DNA from: Gnetum montanum
Taxonomy: Eukaryota; Streptophyta; Gnetopsida; Gnetales; Gnetaceae
DNA length: 64,000 nucleotides
Assembly (NCBI GenBank): GCA_015680685.1
Contig: MNCI01030517.1
Span: forward strand, 414,738-478,737
Direction of reading: 5' to 3'
Shown here: positions 24,401 through 34,358 of the stretch, piece by piece
Layout of the letters: each line of letters starts with the position of its first letter
Position numbering within the stretch: position 1 is the stretch's first letter
The notes under the pieces: model-generated
What the model saw: the letters and a program-made list of their open reading frames with translations, nothing else
What the model was told of the DNA's origin: nothing
Databases searched by the model: none
Program-made: the position numbers and the translations under genes

Positions 24401-24718
24401 AAGGAATTGCAAAGAAGAAAGGTTTCCCAACTGAAAAGGAATTGCACCTTCAAATTCATTCATGCATAAATTTAATAATTTGAGCTTGCCTGGTGTGCAA
24501 AGGGATGGTGGGATTGTACCAGAGAAAGAGTTATTATAAATGTCAAGCCGGTGCAGGNTCCTGAATTGAATCAAAGCTCTTACATCATTTGCAGCTCCCT
24601 TTGCATCAACTACATCATCTGTGTGAGCATCAATGGCAACGTAGAAGGAGAAGAGCCACAGTGATAAGATGAGTAAATGGCAGAGACAGAGAAGACAGAG
24701 AACTCTCACAGAGGCCAT
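21465..24718 (-). CDS. LRR receptor-like kinase, non-RD class (FLS2/EFR/Xa21-type subfamily XII-like)
   Basis: Two exons (24718-22042 and 21943-21465) join in frame to 1051 residues. The start at 24718 is chosen because it opens a clear signal peptide (MASVRVLCLLCLCHLLILSL..). Upstream frame is GGATT-repeat sequence. About 23 LRRs follow from residue 55, ending in a cysteine cap (NPNLCGRCFG). One transmembrane segment lies at about 662-682. The kinase has GEGSHGKVYRG (about 721), VAVK (about 741), IHCDIKPENVLL (about 840), SDFG (about 860) and YVAPEYG spanning the splice. HCD in place of HRD makes it non-RD, a class that includes plant immune receptors. Such proteins sit in the plasma membrane and usually sense microbial peptides; the ligand here is unknown. 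The cysteine-paired LRR N-cap is missing at the single N (residue 54), probably an assembly fault. Confidence 0.9.
21944..22041 (-). other. Intron of the receptor kinase gene (98 bp)
   Basis: Donor CCAG|GTATGCC and acceptor TTTTTCAG|AG join ..GYVAP to EYGIGE.., restoring the conserved kinase activation segment in frame. Reading through it gives a spurious C-terminus and stop. A single intron near this kinase position is common in LRR-XII genes. Confidence 0.85.
24558..24558. other. Single ambiguous base at a probable collapsed join
   Basis: One N sits between DVRALIQFR and LHRLDIYNNSF. In related receptors roughly 50-80 residues (the N-cap with its cysteine pair and the first repeat) separate these blocks. 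The reading frame is kept across the N. Confidence 0.6.
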
Positions 24719-24734
24719 TGCAGGACGACACTCA

Positions 24735-24840
24735 ACACAACCCAACCAATCCAATCCAGATCCAGATCCAATCCAATCCAGATCCAGATCCAATCCAATG
24801 CATATCCAGATCCAACCAATCCAAGCCAATCCAGATCCGG
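24735..24840. repeat. Short tandem repeat in the receptor kinase leader
   Basis: About 105 bp of mixed AATCC and AGATCC units (GGATT/GGATCT on the coding strand), directly upstream of the chosen ATG. In frame it would encode a low-complexity WIG/LDLD peptide, a reason to reject the upstream ATG at 24829. Confidence 0.75.
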
Positions 24841-24949
24841 CCAGGGGCGTTTATAGATTTGATAATTCGGAGTTGAGCTACATTAACGGGTTTTTTATCT
24901 GCAGTAATATGACATCATCTACGAAGGCGATATCTGTTTGTGTTCCGTC

Positions 24950-25870
24950 CATAGTTTCCTGCGGGACACGGCCACTTCTTTGTCTGTAACATAGGAAGTA
25001 ACAAGCAAGCAGGTCCACACTTATTTGTGGATAGACTTACACCCCTGACTTGACTTTGAATCATTAAGCATTAAACTGTAATGCAGACCCTGGTACCAGA
25101 CAACCACAAAGTAGCTAATTCACATACATGAAATTCAAACTCCATAATTTGGATGGATAAGATGCCATCGAATAATGAAGATTATCCCTGTTTCCTGCAA
25201 CATTTTTCTCTATTCATGATCGAACGGTAAAAAGCCATGTCTGTGGTTAATCTTCGTTATTTGTCTTACCATTACTATTTTTAAGCAAACAATTAATATT
25301 TAAAGTAGTTTAAAGAACAAACTGAACCTTTTGTAGTTCTAACAATAAAATTAACTACTTTCTTAGATTAAGCACAAAATCCTCAGAAATGAGATTGATA
25401 AAGGAATAGAAATTGAACCTCACTTACAATCATCACCAATTTGCCATTCTCTCCTTTATAGTGGGTATCGGGACCGGAAAAAAAAATTTCCAATATCTAT
25501 TTTATAAATATTGTTTGTTTTCAGCAGGCCAGGAATTTGACAGGTATATCAAAAACTTATTATACATTTATTTTTTTTTCATAAAAATGCATCAATTTAC
25601 TCTCTATATACATGCTTTAAACCTGCAAAAAAGGTTACTTTCAGGTCAAGAAATTCTGAAATTCCAACCCTGATTGTAGTCTTTAATTCTCCATGGGACA
25701 CGGCCATTGCTTTGTGTGTACGTTAAAAGTGACAAGTCAGATATTTAGAGACGTTAAAAGTGACACTTTTTTTCCTTGCCTTGACTTGACTTTGAATTAC
25801 AGCCACATAATTAAGCATTGACCTGTAATTGCACCTTAATAGACCGGTGAAGCACGGCCACAGCTTTGTA
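24950..25870. repeat. Diverged direct repeats upstream of the receptor kinase
   Basis: 24955-25090 and 25690-25845 share GGGACACGGCCA, CTTGACTTGACTTTGAAT-like and AATTAAGCATT blocks, offset by about 735 bp. A third partial copy starts near 25845 (AAGCACGGCCACAGCTTTG). Each contains TTGACT cores (WRKY-type W-box core TTGAC). They lie in the likely promoter of the minus-strand gene. Whether WRKY factors bind is inference. Confidence 0.5.
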
Positions 25871-27044
25871 TTTGTGGATGGACTTGCAAATTGTAAACTA
25901 TATGCCTTGACTTTAACTTTAAAAAGATTTAGGACGTTCCATGAAGCATCAGTAATTTTTGGAGCGCACTATTCTCCAGTGAACTAGGATTTCTGGAAGA
26001 ACTTTCTAAATATTTGCAAAAACATAAAATTGTTAAAGAAATCAAAGTAAGGTCGCTATATATCATGATATATTAAGATAGTTTAAAAATCTTTAAAAGA
26101 TTTTCAAATATGTGAAAGTTTTAATTTATAAGAATAAGTTTTAATCTTCCGTAAACAATTTCAATGCAAATGTTAATAAATGGAGATATCCATGCATTAA
26201 CATGTATGCATGAATGCATTGAGATGCATGAATATATATGTATTGATACAACCTTCAATTCTGAACCATAAATATAAGATATACAAGTGGCAAAAGTTGT
26301 AGTTTTAATTGATTATAATTAAATTCTTGCAATTTTATCATACGACCTGAGAAGCAAATACCCTGCCCTCACTCTGGATCATTAACTGAACTACCACTTG
26401 CAATGATAAAACATTGACAAATAAACCAGTGTAAACGCAGCCCAAAGACACGCTGCTTGATTTCATGAATAGATTTTTGAAGTGTAAAAAGTCGAAATCT
26501 CTTTGAATGGATGGCTAACAACTACTGCTCTAATCTGTGAATAGACTTGCCACCAACTCATCTCGCAATAGACTTTAAAAAGACTTCAGGCAATTCGATC
26601 CGCACAAATGTTAAGATGAAAACAAGGTACGTGGAAATTGCGCTTAATTTTAATCTTCGTAAAGGTTTTATAGACATTCAAATTTCCGCCATGACTTTGC
26701 TGACTACTTTCTTTGATAGACTTGCAAATCATCCGTCCATATACTTATTGTTATGACTTTGGATTATTTGCCAATGAAAACGAGGTGTATTTCAGGGCTA
26801 AGTGTATCCTTCCACACCTATTAGTATTTTTTTGCCAAGTTGAAATAGTTTTGTTTGATGTCATATAAAGTATAGATTTAATTTTTTCTTGTTCAAACTT
26901 TAGCCTTTAGCCTTGAGTCTTCTTGCAAATTACTGGCAAATATTATTTTATTCTTTTGAGAAAAATGAGACAAACATGATTGTGCTTTTGCACAAAGATT
27001 CAAGTGAAATGACCTAAAATTGTGAAAGTAATAATTGAATCAAT
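25871..27044. other. Upstream intergenic DNA, weakly repetitive
   Basis: No gene. Blocks such as GACTTGCAAAT and ACTTTAAAAAGA recur (25880-25930, 26540-26590, 26716-26730), suggesting older copies of the upstream repeat. Confidence 0.4.
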
Positions 27045-27250
27045 TTTCAACCAACCATACTACCTTGACTTTTGTTAATCACTTTTTAGTCTTGCTACCT
27101 TGAACTTTTCTTAATCATTTTTCAACTAACCATAAGTGCTACCTTAACTTTTGTTAATTATTTTTTCACCAACCATACCTACTACCTTGACTTTGGTTAT
27201 TTTTGCTTTAAAAACTATACTTGCTACCTTCACTCTTGTTACTTTTGCTT
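27045..27250. repeat. Imperfect tandem repeat (CTACCTTGACTTTTGTTA-type), about five units
   Basis: Units of roughly 35-60 bp each begin CTACCTT and end with a T-rich run. Several carry TTGACTTT. Confidence 0.65.
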
Positions 27251-27344
27251 TAGGATTCACGTAAGATAGACCAATCGTTTATTCATTTTTGTATATATTG
27301 TATGAAGATTAAGTGAGATGACCTTGTGAAAGTGATAGCACGAC

Positions 27345-27815
27345 TTTTCATTACTAACAATCTTAACAGTAAATGATATCATTTATTCAAAGAAATAGAC
27401 TTGTTCGATTGAAAACTTCTATCCAATTTGCAAGTGAATATAGAATCAACACATCGACCAATTTGCATAGAAGAAATACATTATCCAATTTGCAAATAGA
27501 TATAGAAAAAACACGTCAACAGTGGTAAGTGGATCTCCTTGCATATGGCGCGTGAATGAAAAAACCATTAAAAAAATCAACGATTGCAAATTAATCATAA
27601 ATGAATAATTCTTAACAGTGTTAATAGTAAATGGTATCATTTAATAACAATTGGAGAAAAGTGAAAGAAAATGTTTAGTTGAAAAGTTTTCTCAAGTGGA
27701 TAGAAAAGAAACACGTCACCAATGGCAAGTTGATATCTTTGCATATGTTGCATGTGAATGGGAAAAGTCATTGCAAAAATCAATGATGGCACATAAATCA
27801 TAAATGGATAATAAT
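27345..27815. repeat. Tandem duplication, unit about 250 bp
   Basis: Two copies (about 27345-27600 and 27605-27815) share CTTAACAGT..AGTAAATG.TATCATTT, AAACACGTCA, a CCTTGCATATG-like block and AATCATAAATG blocks in the same order. Confidence 0.6.
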
Positions 27816-27869
27816 CTATATCTTGGCATTTATTATTAGTCAAATCTTGCAAATCCACACAAGACACAT

Positions 27870-28260
27870 TGTTATCTCATGTTCCATATTTTGATGGGAA
27901 CTCCTCACTCACCATAGCCATCAATTTTTGGAGCTAATTCTTCTTCCTAGAATATAGGAATGATTTTACTTGATCATAGTGAAGGAAGTTAAGCTCCCAT
28001 CAAATTGATCAACCTGCAAAAGTATGACATGGTGAGTGGTTAGAATCTTAGCTCTCTAAACCTTCTATTTTTTCTACTAATGTTTTGTACTTAATGTTCA
28101 AATTTCTTTGTTAGCAAACTACTATTTACATGTTCTTTATTGAATTTGATCATTAAAATGTTTTTGAAATTTTTCATTAAAAAATTGAAAGAAATGGTAG
28201 CTTCGAATTAGTTCTTTAGGCCTTTTTTTTTTTTTTGCAAATGTTTTGAACTTAATGTTC
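27870..28260. other. AT-rich DNA without recognised genes
   Basis: No family recognised. It holds a T-run at 28225-28238. The 3' exons expected for the adjacent 4CL-like pseudogene were not found here. Confidence 0.4.
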
Positions 28261-28261
28261 A

Positions 28262-28620
28262 GATCCTGAAGGGATATGGTCAGTATTAGTTTGCATTTGG
28301 AGATTTCTTATCTTTTCATCTAGTTGTGCAATTGCAATATCTAATTTATGTAAACCTACACTAAGATTATTTTCATATTCGTCCTCCAATCTTTCTAATT
28401 CTTGTTCTTAGTCTTTAATTTGTAAAACTTTTAATTCTAGAGTTGACCATCTAATCTTTGTTTTATTAGATTTCTCCTATTTTGTCACTCTTCATCACTC
28501 ATTTCTTCATCTTTTAAGGTTTTTGGATCTATAATGATCTCATATATTGGGTTTTCAAGTTCTTATTGGTTGATTATATTTGCTAGAATTGGTGCCTTTT
28601 CTATTTTTTGTTCTAAAATT
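28262..28620 (-). pseudogene. Coiled-coil coding relic, unidentified
   Basis: Minus-strand frames encode an acidic stretch (ENPIYEIIIDPKTLKDEE) and then, after a frame change, a heptad-like Leu/Glu/Lys-rich segment (LHKLDIAIAQLDEKIRNLQM). Stops and a frameshift show it is not functional. It abuts the basic segment at 28626 but lies on the opposite strand. No family assigned. Confidence 0.3.
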
Positions 28621-28625
28621 CTAAG

Positions 28626-28790
28626 TTCAACACTATCCTAAGAAAAGATCTTACAAAAAGAGGTATCAACCAAAAATGAAATTTAGAAGGTTTACAAAAA
28701 CATACAAACCTTCACATTTGAAGAAAAGACAACTATTTAGAAAAGGAAAACCTAATTTTAGGAAAAAAAGACCTAAAACTTGCACTTACT
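28626..28790 (+). pseudogene. Lys/Arg-rich fragment, possibly from an endogenous pararetrovirus coat protein
   Basis: A plus-strand frame encodes about 50 residues in which Lys and Arg make up roughly 40%, ending PKTCTY before a stop. Caulimovirid coat proteins carry such a basic tract just before a C-x-C-x2-C zinc finger; here only the first cysteine is seen. A basic retrotransposon gag tail is the main alternative. No RT or movement-protein motif was found next to it. Confidence 0.3.
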
Positions 28791-28980
28791 AGACAAATAT
28801 AATAAAATAGAACTTTCAAAAATAGAAAAATAGGTAAGCCAATAGTATAAAGAATTAAAAGAATAGATTAGAAAAATGCACTTGCTTGACAAATATAATA
28901 AAGCAGAACTTTCAAAAATAGAAATATAGTTAAGCCAAGAATATGAATAATTAAAAGAATAGATTAGAAAAATACACAAA
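28789..28980 (+). repeat. 96-bp tandem duplication, two units, a multiple of three
   Basis: Units start CTAGAC (28789) and CTTGAC (28885), exactly 96 bp (32 codons) apart. One frame of each encodes a Lys/Glu/Leu-rich helical peptide (LDKYNKAELSKIEI) with stops only where glutamine codons could have become TAG or TAA. This suggests a once-coding repeat. Confidence 0.5.
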
Positions 28981-29577
28981 GGCTAGGTTTCAGTTAAACA
29001 TAGCATTAACTAGGTATGTAGTAGAGAAAATACCAATTAGTTTTTAGGCGAATGTGAATGTGCTATACTTGGTAAGAATTTCCAAGAATGGAATAGAGAT
29101 AATGTTTCATGTTAAGAATTTACAAGAAACTTTACCTTACAACCTTTATATTTGATCAACTCTTTGATTCTGTCTACTATGAAGACATTGCCCTCTTCAT
29201 CAATGTAGCAAAGGTCTCCTATTCATAGTGAGCTTTGTGAATCCAAAGTTATGGTTATGGCTTCTGGGTTGCTAAAGTAACTTGTCAAAATAGAAAACCA
29301 TAACTAATACATTATAAAAAAAACCATACAAGACATGAATATTAATATGGGCTAATTATACAATTTTTGCTTTTAGGTCACAAGTTCTTGGAAGGCTTTC
29401 TATAAACTTTCATTTGTACACATTTTAGGTGAAAGAAGTAGATGATATGATGGATACAAACCTTTCATGACAATTGGACCATGAAGCCACAGTTCTCCCT
29501 TTTGATTTGGGAGCATTTCTAATCTTGAATGAAGATCCACTACTTTTTCTTGCATGTTTGGGCTCAACATTTCAACC

Positions 29578-29710
29578 NNNNNNNNNNNNNNNNNNNNNNN
29601 NNNNNNNNNNNNNNNNNNNNNNNNNNNNNNNNNNNNNNNNNNNNNNNNNNNNNNNNNNNNNNNNNNNNNNNNNNNNNNNNNNNNNNNNNNNNNNNNNNNN
29701 NNNNNNNNNN
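29578..29710. other. Assembly gap (133 N)
   Basis: Falls within exon 2 of the 4CL-like pseudogene. The two sides are too close: the SGTTG and GELWL motifs are normally about 230 residues apart. The gap length is therefore probably not real, or it hides an intron or deletion. Confidence 0.95.
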
Positions 29711-29939
29711 AGAAATGTTTCTTTCATAGCTTTGGTAGTTTTGCCATTGAATCCTAGGTAGGAAAGAAGAATAGATATCATGGAAATGTGATTCCTGTGA
29801 GTGGAGACTACTCCTTTGCTCATGCAAGTGGTACCTGTATTTATTTTTTAAAAAACATAAGACCAATAGCTTGAATAAGATCTTTTTACCTATATCAAGA
29901 TAAAAATACGAAGCAAAATTTTTTAGATATTGCTTCTTG

Positions 29940-30330
29940 AGGCCCTACACATGAGCGATCATTATGGGTAACAATTGTTTACATTGTATTAAAGTTAATT
30001 CATTTGAAAGTTAATAGAATCACAATTGTTACCACCGAGATGAAATGCAACTTAGCAATAATGGATTTTCAAATAAAGCTTCTTAAGGCCATGCACATGG
30101 GCAATAATTTTTTACGTTGTATTAAAGTTAATTACTTTAATAGTTAATAGAAATCATAATTACTAATGCTCAAATAAAATGCAACCTAGAAGTAATGAAT
30201 TTACATAAGTTATTATGCCTAACCATTGTTAATATTCTATTAAGGTTAATTCTTTTGATAATAAATAGAAATCATAATTGTTACCACCTAGATGGAATGC
30301 AACTTAGCAGTAATGAATATTAATTGCCAT
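29940..30330. repeat. Three tandem units of about 120-135 bp within the pseudogene intron
   Basis: Each unit has TATTAA(A/G)GTTAATT, then TTAATAGAA..ATAATT, then AATGCAAC(T/C)TAG.AGTAATG. Unit starts are near 29985, 30118 and 30236. Confidence 0.6.
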
Positions 30331-31124
30331 ACTCTTTTATCCAATTTATTTAGCAATTGATATAAACCATAAAATTTGATATAAACTATTTTAGACTAAC
30401 ACATCTCTAAATAGTTATTAATAACTATCATGTGCATCTAAGTCAACCAAAACTACTAACAATTATTATAAAAAATCTATTCATGTGCTTAAGGCTCGAT
30501 AGAGAACAAAAATATGTGAGATACTAGCTTTTACTTTTTCTTGAAAGAAATGTACTCTAAGTTTCTGACAATATAAGCCCTCTCTAAAATCCTAAAATTC
30601 AAACTTTGAAATAGTCCTAGTACCCATAACAACATATTCTAAAAATCAAAAATTCAAATTTTCAATAATCATACTAACTACTAAGTGGGAAAACCCACAA
30701 TAGTAAATTCTGAAATTCTTACTTGAAGAGTACCAAAGCATGGCAACATCATCCTGGAAAATTCTAACCATAGGAGCATCATTAGGACTAAACCCATAAA
30801 TCAAACCTTGAAGTGTGGCCACAATTTTGCTGCTAGAGCTATGGGGAACCTCCATAACTTTTGTGACCAGAACAGTGGGAAGACTGGTCTTGGAGGCTAG
30901 TTCCATAATAGTGAAGGTGATTTTGTAACCAGAGAATCTCACTTGTTGGGCAATCTTAGCCATAGTATTCAATAGATTTGCAATGGTAATGATTTCTCCC
31001 AATGAAAAAATCACCATACACACCATGGGAAAACTAAATGAATTTGGAGATCACAATAGAAGAATGTCAGATTTCTTGATTCCCAAAGAGGCTAGGCCCA
31101 TAAAGAGAGATGGGACAAGGTTAC

Positions 31125-31968
31125 TGATGGGATGCGATATCACGTCCACTGCGATATTGCATCCCCCGTGATATCATGTATGTGATATCGCATCATCCCT
31201 CGTGATATCGCATACGCAATATTGCAGTGCACCGCAAAGTCTATAAATAAGAGGCGGCTCTCCCTTGTTTCACATTCTAGGCCTAGACCATAGCGAAAAT
31301 CTAGTAGTTTTACCTCTCTAGAGATAGAATAATTTCCATGTGCCCATATTAGGAACTCCAAAGTGAACGGATCTTTATTCGAGCAAATATTCTACCTGAA
31401 CACAAGTTTGTGTACGGTAATAAAGATGAACTGTTGGATAAACCTTGCAGTGCATGGACTAAGATAAATAGGACTGTATTTATTGTTTTTTATTTTTTAT
31501 CATTTAATTACTTTATTAGTTAATTAATCTCTCTCAACCCTTCTCCCATAGTTAAGTACATTCAGTACGACCGCTTCGAGCACATGCATTACGCGTGGTG
31601 ATCCTAGTAACGAATAGCGTTTGGTAACCAAGGTTGCATTGGTTCAGGGTGTGAATGATAAGTGGGAATAGATGTTGATGCTAGGTTAATTAAGGCTTAG
31701 TTAGTTAGTTAAAGTTAGTTAATTAGTCTCTTCATCCTTCACCTCATTAGCATAGGAGATAAAAGATAAAAATTATAAAAATCACATACCTCAGACTTAC
31801 TTAACCATACAACTGTGACAAATACAAGTAAGTCTGGGAAAATAATGAATGATTAACCTTAAGTGTTCCATGAGGCGTGTAGGTACTTCACCTATGGAGT
31901 TTGGTTGGATGGTGCGTGTAACACTCATATTTGTATGGTTGAGTGTAGGGGTACCTCACCACTCATAA
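31125..31968 (+). repeat. 5' LTR of element 2
   Basis: 844 bp, TGATGGG...TCATAA, where the 3' LTR ends TCATCA. The two LTRs align throughout, with many C/T and G/A differences and small indels. A TATA box (CTATAAATA) at 31241-31249 is followed by a conserved AGAGG..GCTCTCCCTTG block, the likely transcription start region. A palindrome cluster lies upstream of the TATA. Confidence 0.9.
31134..31225. promoter_or_regulatory. Cluster of GATATC/AATATT palindromes in the U3 region
   Basis: Six copies of a 10-bp near-palindrome occur in 92 bp: GCGATATCAC (31134), GCGATATTGC (31151), GTGATATCAT (31168), GTGATATCGC (31182 and 31202) and GCAATATTGC (31216). The 3' LTR has a decayed version at 40254-40328. 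They sit just upstream of the TATA box, where an enhancer would be expected. No factor is assigned. Confidence 0.7.
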
Positions 31969-31969
31969 T

Positions 31970-31987
31970 TGGCATCGTTGCTGGGGA
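31970..31987 (+). other. Primer-binding site of element 2
   Basis: TGGCATCGTTGCTGGGGA differs from the Athila/Tat-type PBS TGGCGCCGTTGCCGGGGA at three positions and starts two bases after the 5' LTR ends. Confidence 0.85.
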
Positions 31988-32112
31988 CTAAGTGTTTGTG
32001 CACTAAGTAGAACATAGGAAATTATCCACATTGTTGGGAGCTTAAATGAACCCTTAGGGTTAATTGAAGGAAAAATTATATAATTGTTAATAGCACACTG
32101 AATTAAATCAAG

Positions 32113-34060
32113 ATGTCTTCTTTTCATAAGAGTAATTCACCACCTAGGGATCATACAAGAGACCATCGACAATCTAACATACATAACCGTGAATTGCCAG
32201 TTCCTCAACATCATCGAGTAGTGTATACTCATCATGATGAGTATATACTCGATTTTACCTTTATCCTCCATCAGGATGAATAGCTATGATGGAGAGACTT
32301 GCAAGGTAACATAGTGTTACCTCCAAATTGTTCAGTCCCCAACATGCTCCTCTGTGCTCTGGCACAGATAGGCAAGACATAGCTATATGCTAAATACATT
32401 GTAGGTGATTTCGACACAAGGGATTACCATCCCACAGAAGCACAACATTTAAGGGACTTGTGGCAGGAGATCCACCACACATTGTTGAAGGGCAAAGGGT
32501 TCCCTCACGTCCTAAGTCAAATTGGAGATGGTGAACCACTTATGATGGGTTCTCCATCAAATGATGTTCCTCCTCCTAATGATGGTAAGGAGGCGAGGTA
32601 TTAGAACTTATGCTCTATGATACACAACCCTGGTTCTGATCCCTATGAATGCCAACTGTTCACTGAGGAAACAACAATGCATAACAAGGATGGACACTTA
32701 GATCATCATCACGATCGGTGCCGTAGCAGCCGAAGAGAAGGTAAGAAACATTGTCATGGAGATGGTTCCCTTCTTCTTTCCCTTCATCACATCATTCATC
32801 CTTTCCTTCCACATCAAGGCGCAGCCACCAAGAGCATAATGGTGAGGATAAGGGTAAGCGAGATGAGAGACCTCGACGAGAGAGTCGAGAGAGAGGATGA
32901 GGGCATTCACGAGAATCAAGGCATGAACGAAGGGAAAGTAGGGAACAACGTAGACATCATAGACGTCATGAGAGAGATGATCATGATGAGCCCCTACTTG
33001 CAACCCAAAGTATGCTAGATATTACCAAGGTAATTAGAATACCCACAAGGCATAAAAAAGATAGTCGGATCAAAAGATTAGATATGAATAATATCCCACG
33101 CTTCAAAGGGGGATACAACACTGATCTGCAAAATCATTTACAGGCATTCCACGATGCCTACACCTTGAAAAATGTTGAGAACGAGTGGTAGAAACTAAAG
33201 TTGTTTCCTACGACACTTATAAAGGAAGTAGAGAGTTGGTACCAGTCCTTAGAGTTGGAAACCATTAGGAGATGGAGTATGATGTTAAAGTTGTTCAACG
33301 ATAAATACCAAACATACTCCAGAGTGTTTAACTTGCGTAAGCAGATCCATAGATGGAAGCAGGGTACTCATGAACCCTTGGATGCTGCCATGGGCTGATA
33401 CTATGCATTGCTACATCATTGCTCGGGCCATGGTTATGCACAACGGGATCAACTCTGCCACCTCATAGACAGGCTAATACATGAGACTAGGAGAACCCTT
33501 GGAACTTATGCCTAAGGGAGATTATCTGAGCTTAGATCCCATGAAATTCATCGCTTATTAAAGCAAGTAGCCAAAGAAGAAGGGGAGCTACGGAAAAGAG
33601 AAAGCATGGAAGAATATAACCACGATCCTTTCCTTCGGAAGTAGGGAGTAAGATTTTGTGATGAAGAGGATGAGTCAGCACTCGAAGAGTTGGGGAATAG
33701 AAAAACCTTGACGCTTTAAAAACTAACAATAGAAGTATCAGCTAAGGTAGATGAAATATGGAGCTTCTTAGACAGCAAAATTGAAATTGTCCTAAAAATC
33801 GTAGAGGAGTCTAAGGAGGAACGAAGGAGTACCAATGATAAGAAAAAGCAGAGAGATGCAGGTCATGAACATGACAAGGGTAAGGGAAAAATTACTATCT
33901 CCGATAAGGTTGTGGATTCTGACACAGATAATGATGGTGGATGTGAGATCTACAAATATGACCATCCTAAGGGATGTTGTCCAATAATCTCACATCTGCA
34001 GGAGTCTGGGGTGTATGCACTCAACCCAAGACTTAACATACAGTAGGCACCCTGAAGGTT
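32113..34060 (+). pseudogene. gag of element 2
   Basis: An ATG at 32113 opens a frame starting MSSFHKSNSPPRDHTRDHRQ. An Arg/Glu/Ser/His-rich basic stretch lies at 32820-33000 after a frame change. The capsid-like core is at 33100-33400 (with ESWYQSLELETIRRWSMML and LFNDKYQTYSRVF). Near the end 33942-33980 encodes CEIYKYDHPKGCC, a Cys/His cluster shared with element 1. Gag would form the virus-like particle. Stops and frame shifts break it. Confidence 0.75.
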
Positions 34061-34358
34061 ACCTTATCCTCAAGGTAACCTAAGGCAGTTCCACCAACCA
34101 TTAACATATTATCCAAGTGGAACTTTGCCACAACCTATCGGGAAACATCAGTAGTGGCAACACCCACAGTCATGGGGGATGCCATCATCCAAATAACAAT
34201 ACCTTTAGCGGCAACCAAATCCTTATGGCTACTATGTGTAGCAGTTGGTTTTTCCAAGTGACTCTATGGATCATGCAACACCACAATGTCAATACTTAGT
34301 TCAGGAGTATTTTTAGACTTCCTCTCTTGGAAGAGACACTGCACATGCATACCTTCCT

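Larger units (their letters stand above)
29136..31124 (-). pseudogene. 4-coumarate:CoA ligase-like (AMP-binding) pseudogene, 5' end cut off
   Basis: Three partial exons align with the acyl-activating family in order. Exon 1 (31124-30723) has NLVPSLFMGLASLGIKK, GEIITIANLLNT and QDDVAMLWYSS. Exon 2 (29834-29462, with the assembly gap inside) has SKGVVSTHRN and NQKGELWLHGPIVMKG. Exon 3 (29281-29136) has [20 protein letters not shown] and ELIKYKGCK. These enzymes make CoA thioesters from AMP intermediates, for example in phenylpropanoid metabolism. The YSSGTTG loop becomes YSSSTTC. A TGA interrupts exon 3 before IGDLC (CGA to TGA). The exon 3 acceptor reads CAA instead of CAG. The 5' part stops at the element 2 insertion and the C-terminal exons are absent. 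Confidence 0.8.

Noticed and set aside
24718-24829. Upstream ATG at 24829 as the receptor kinase start
   Set aside because: The added residues are low-complexity translation of the GGATT/GGATCT repeat. The ATG at 24718 opens a proper signal peptide.
29474-29866. Reading frames spanning the run of Ns
   Set aside because: They exist only because N codons are not stops. The real content is exon 2 of the 4CL-like pseudogene.
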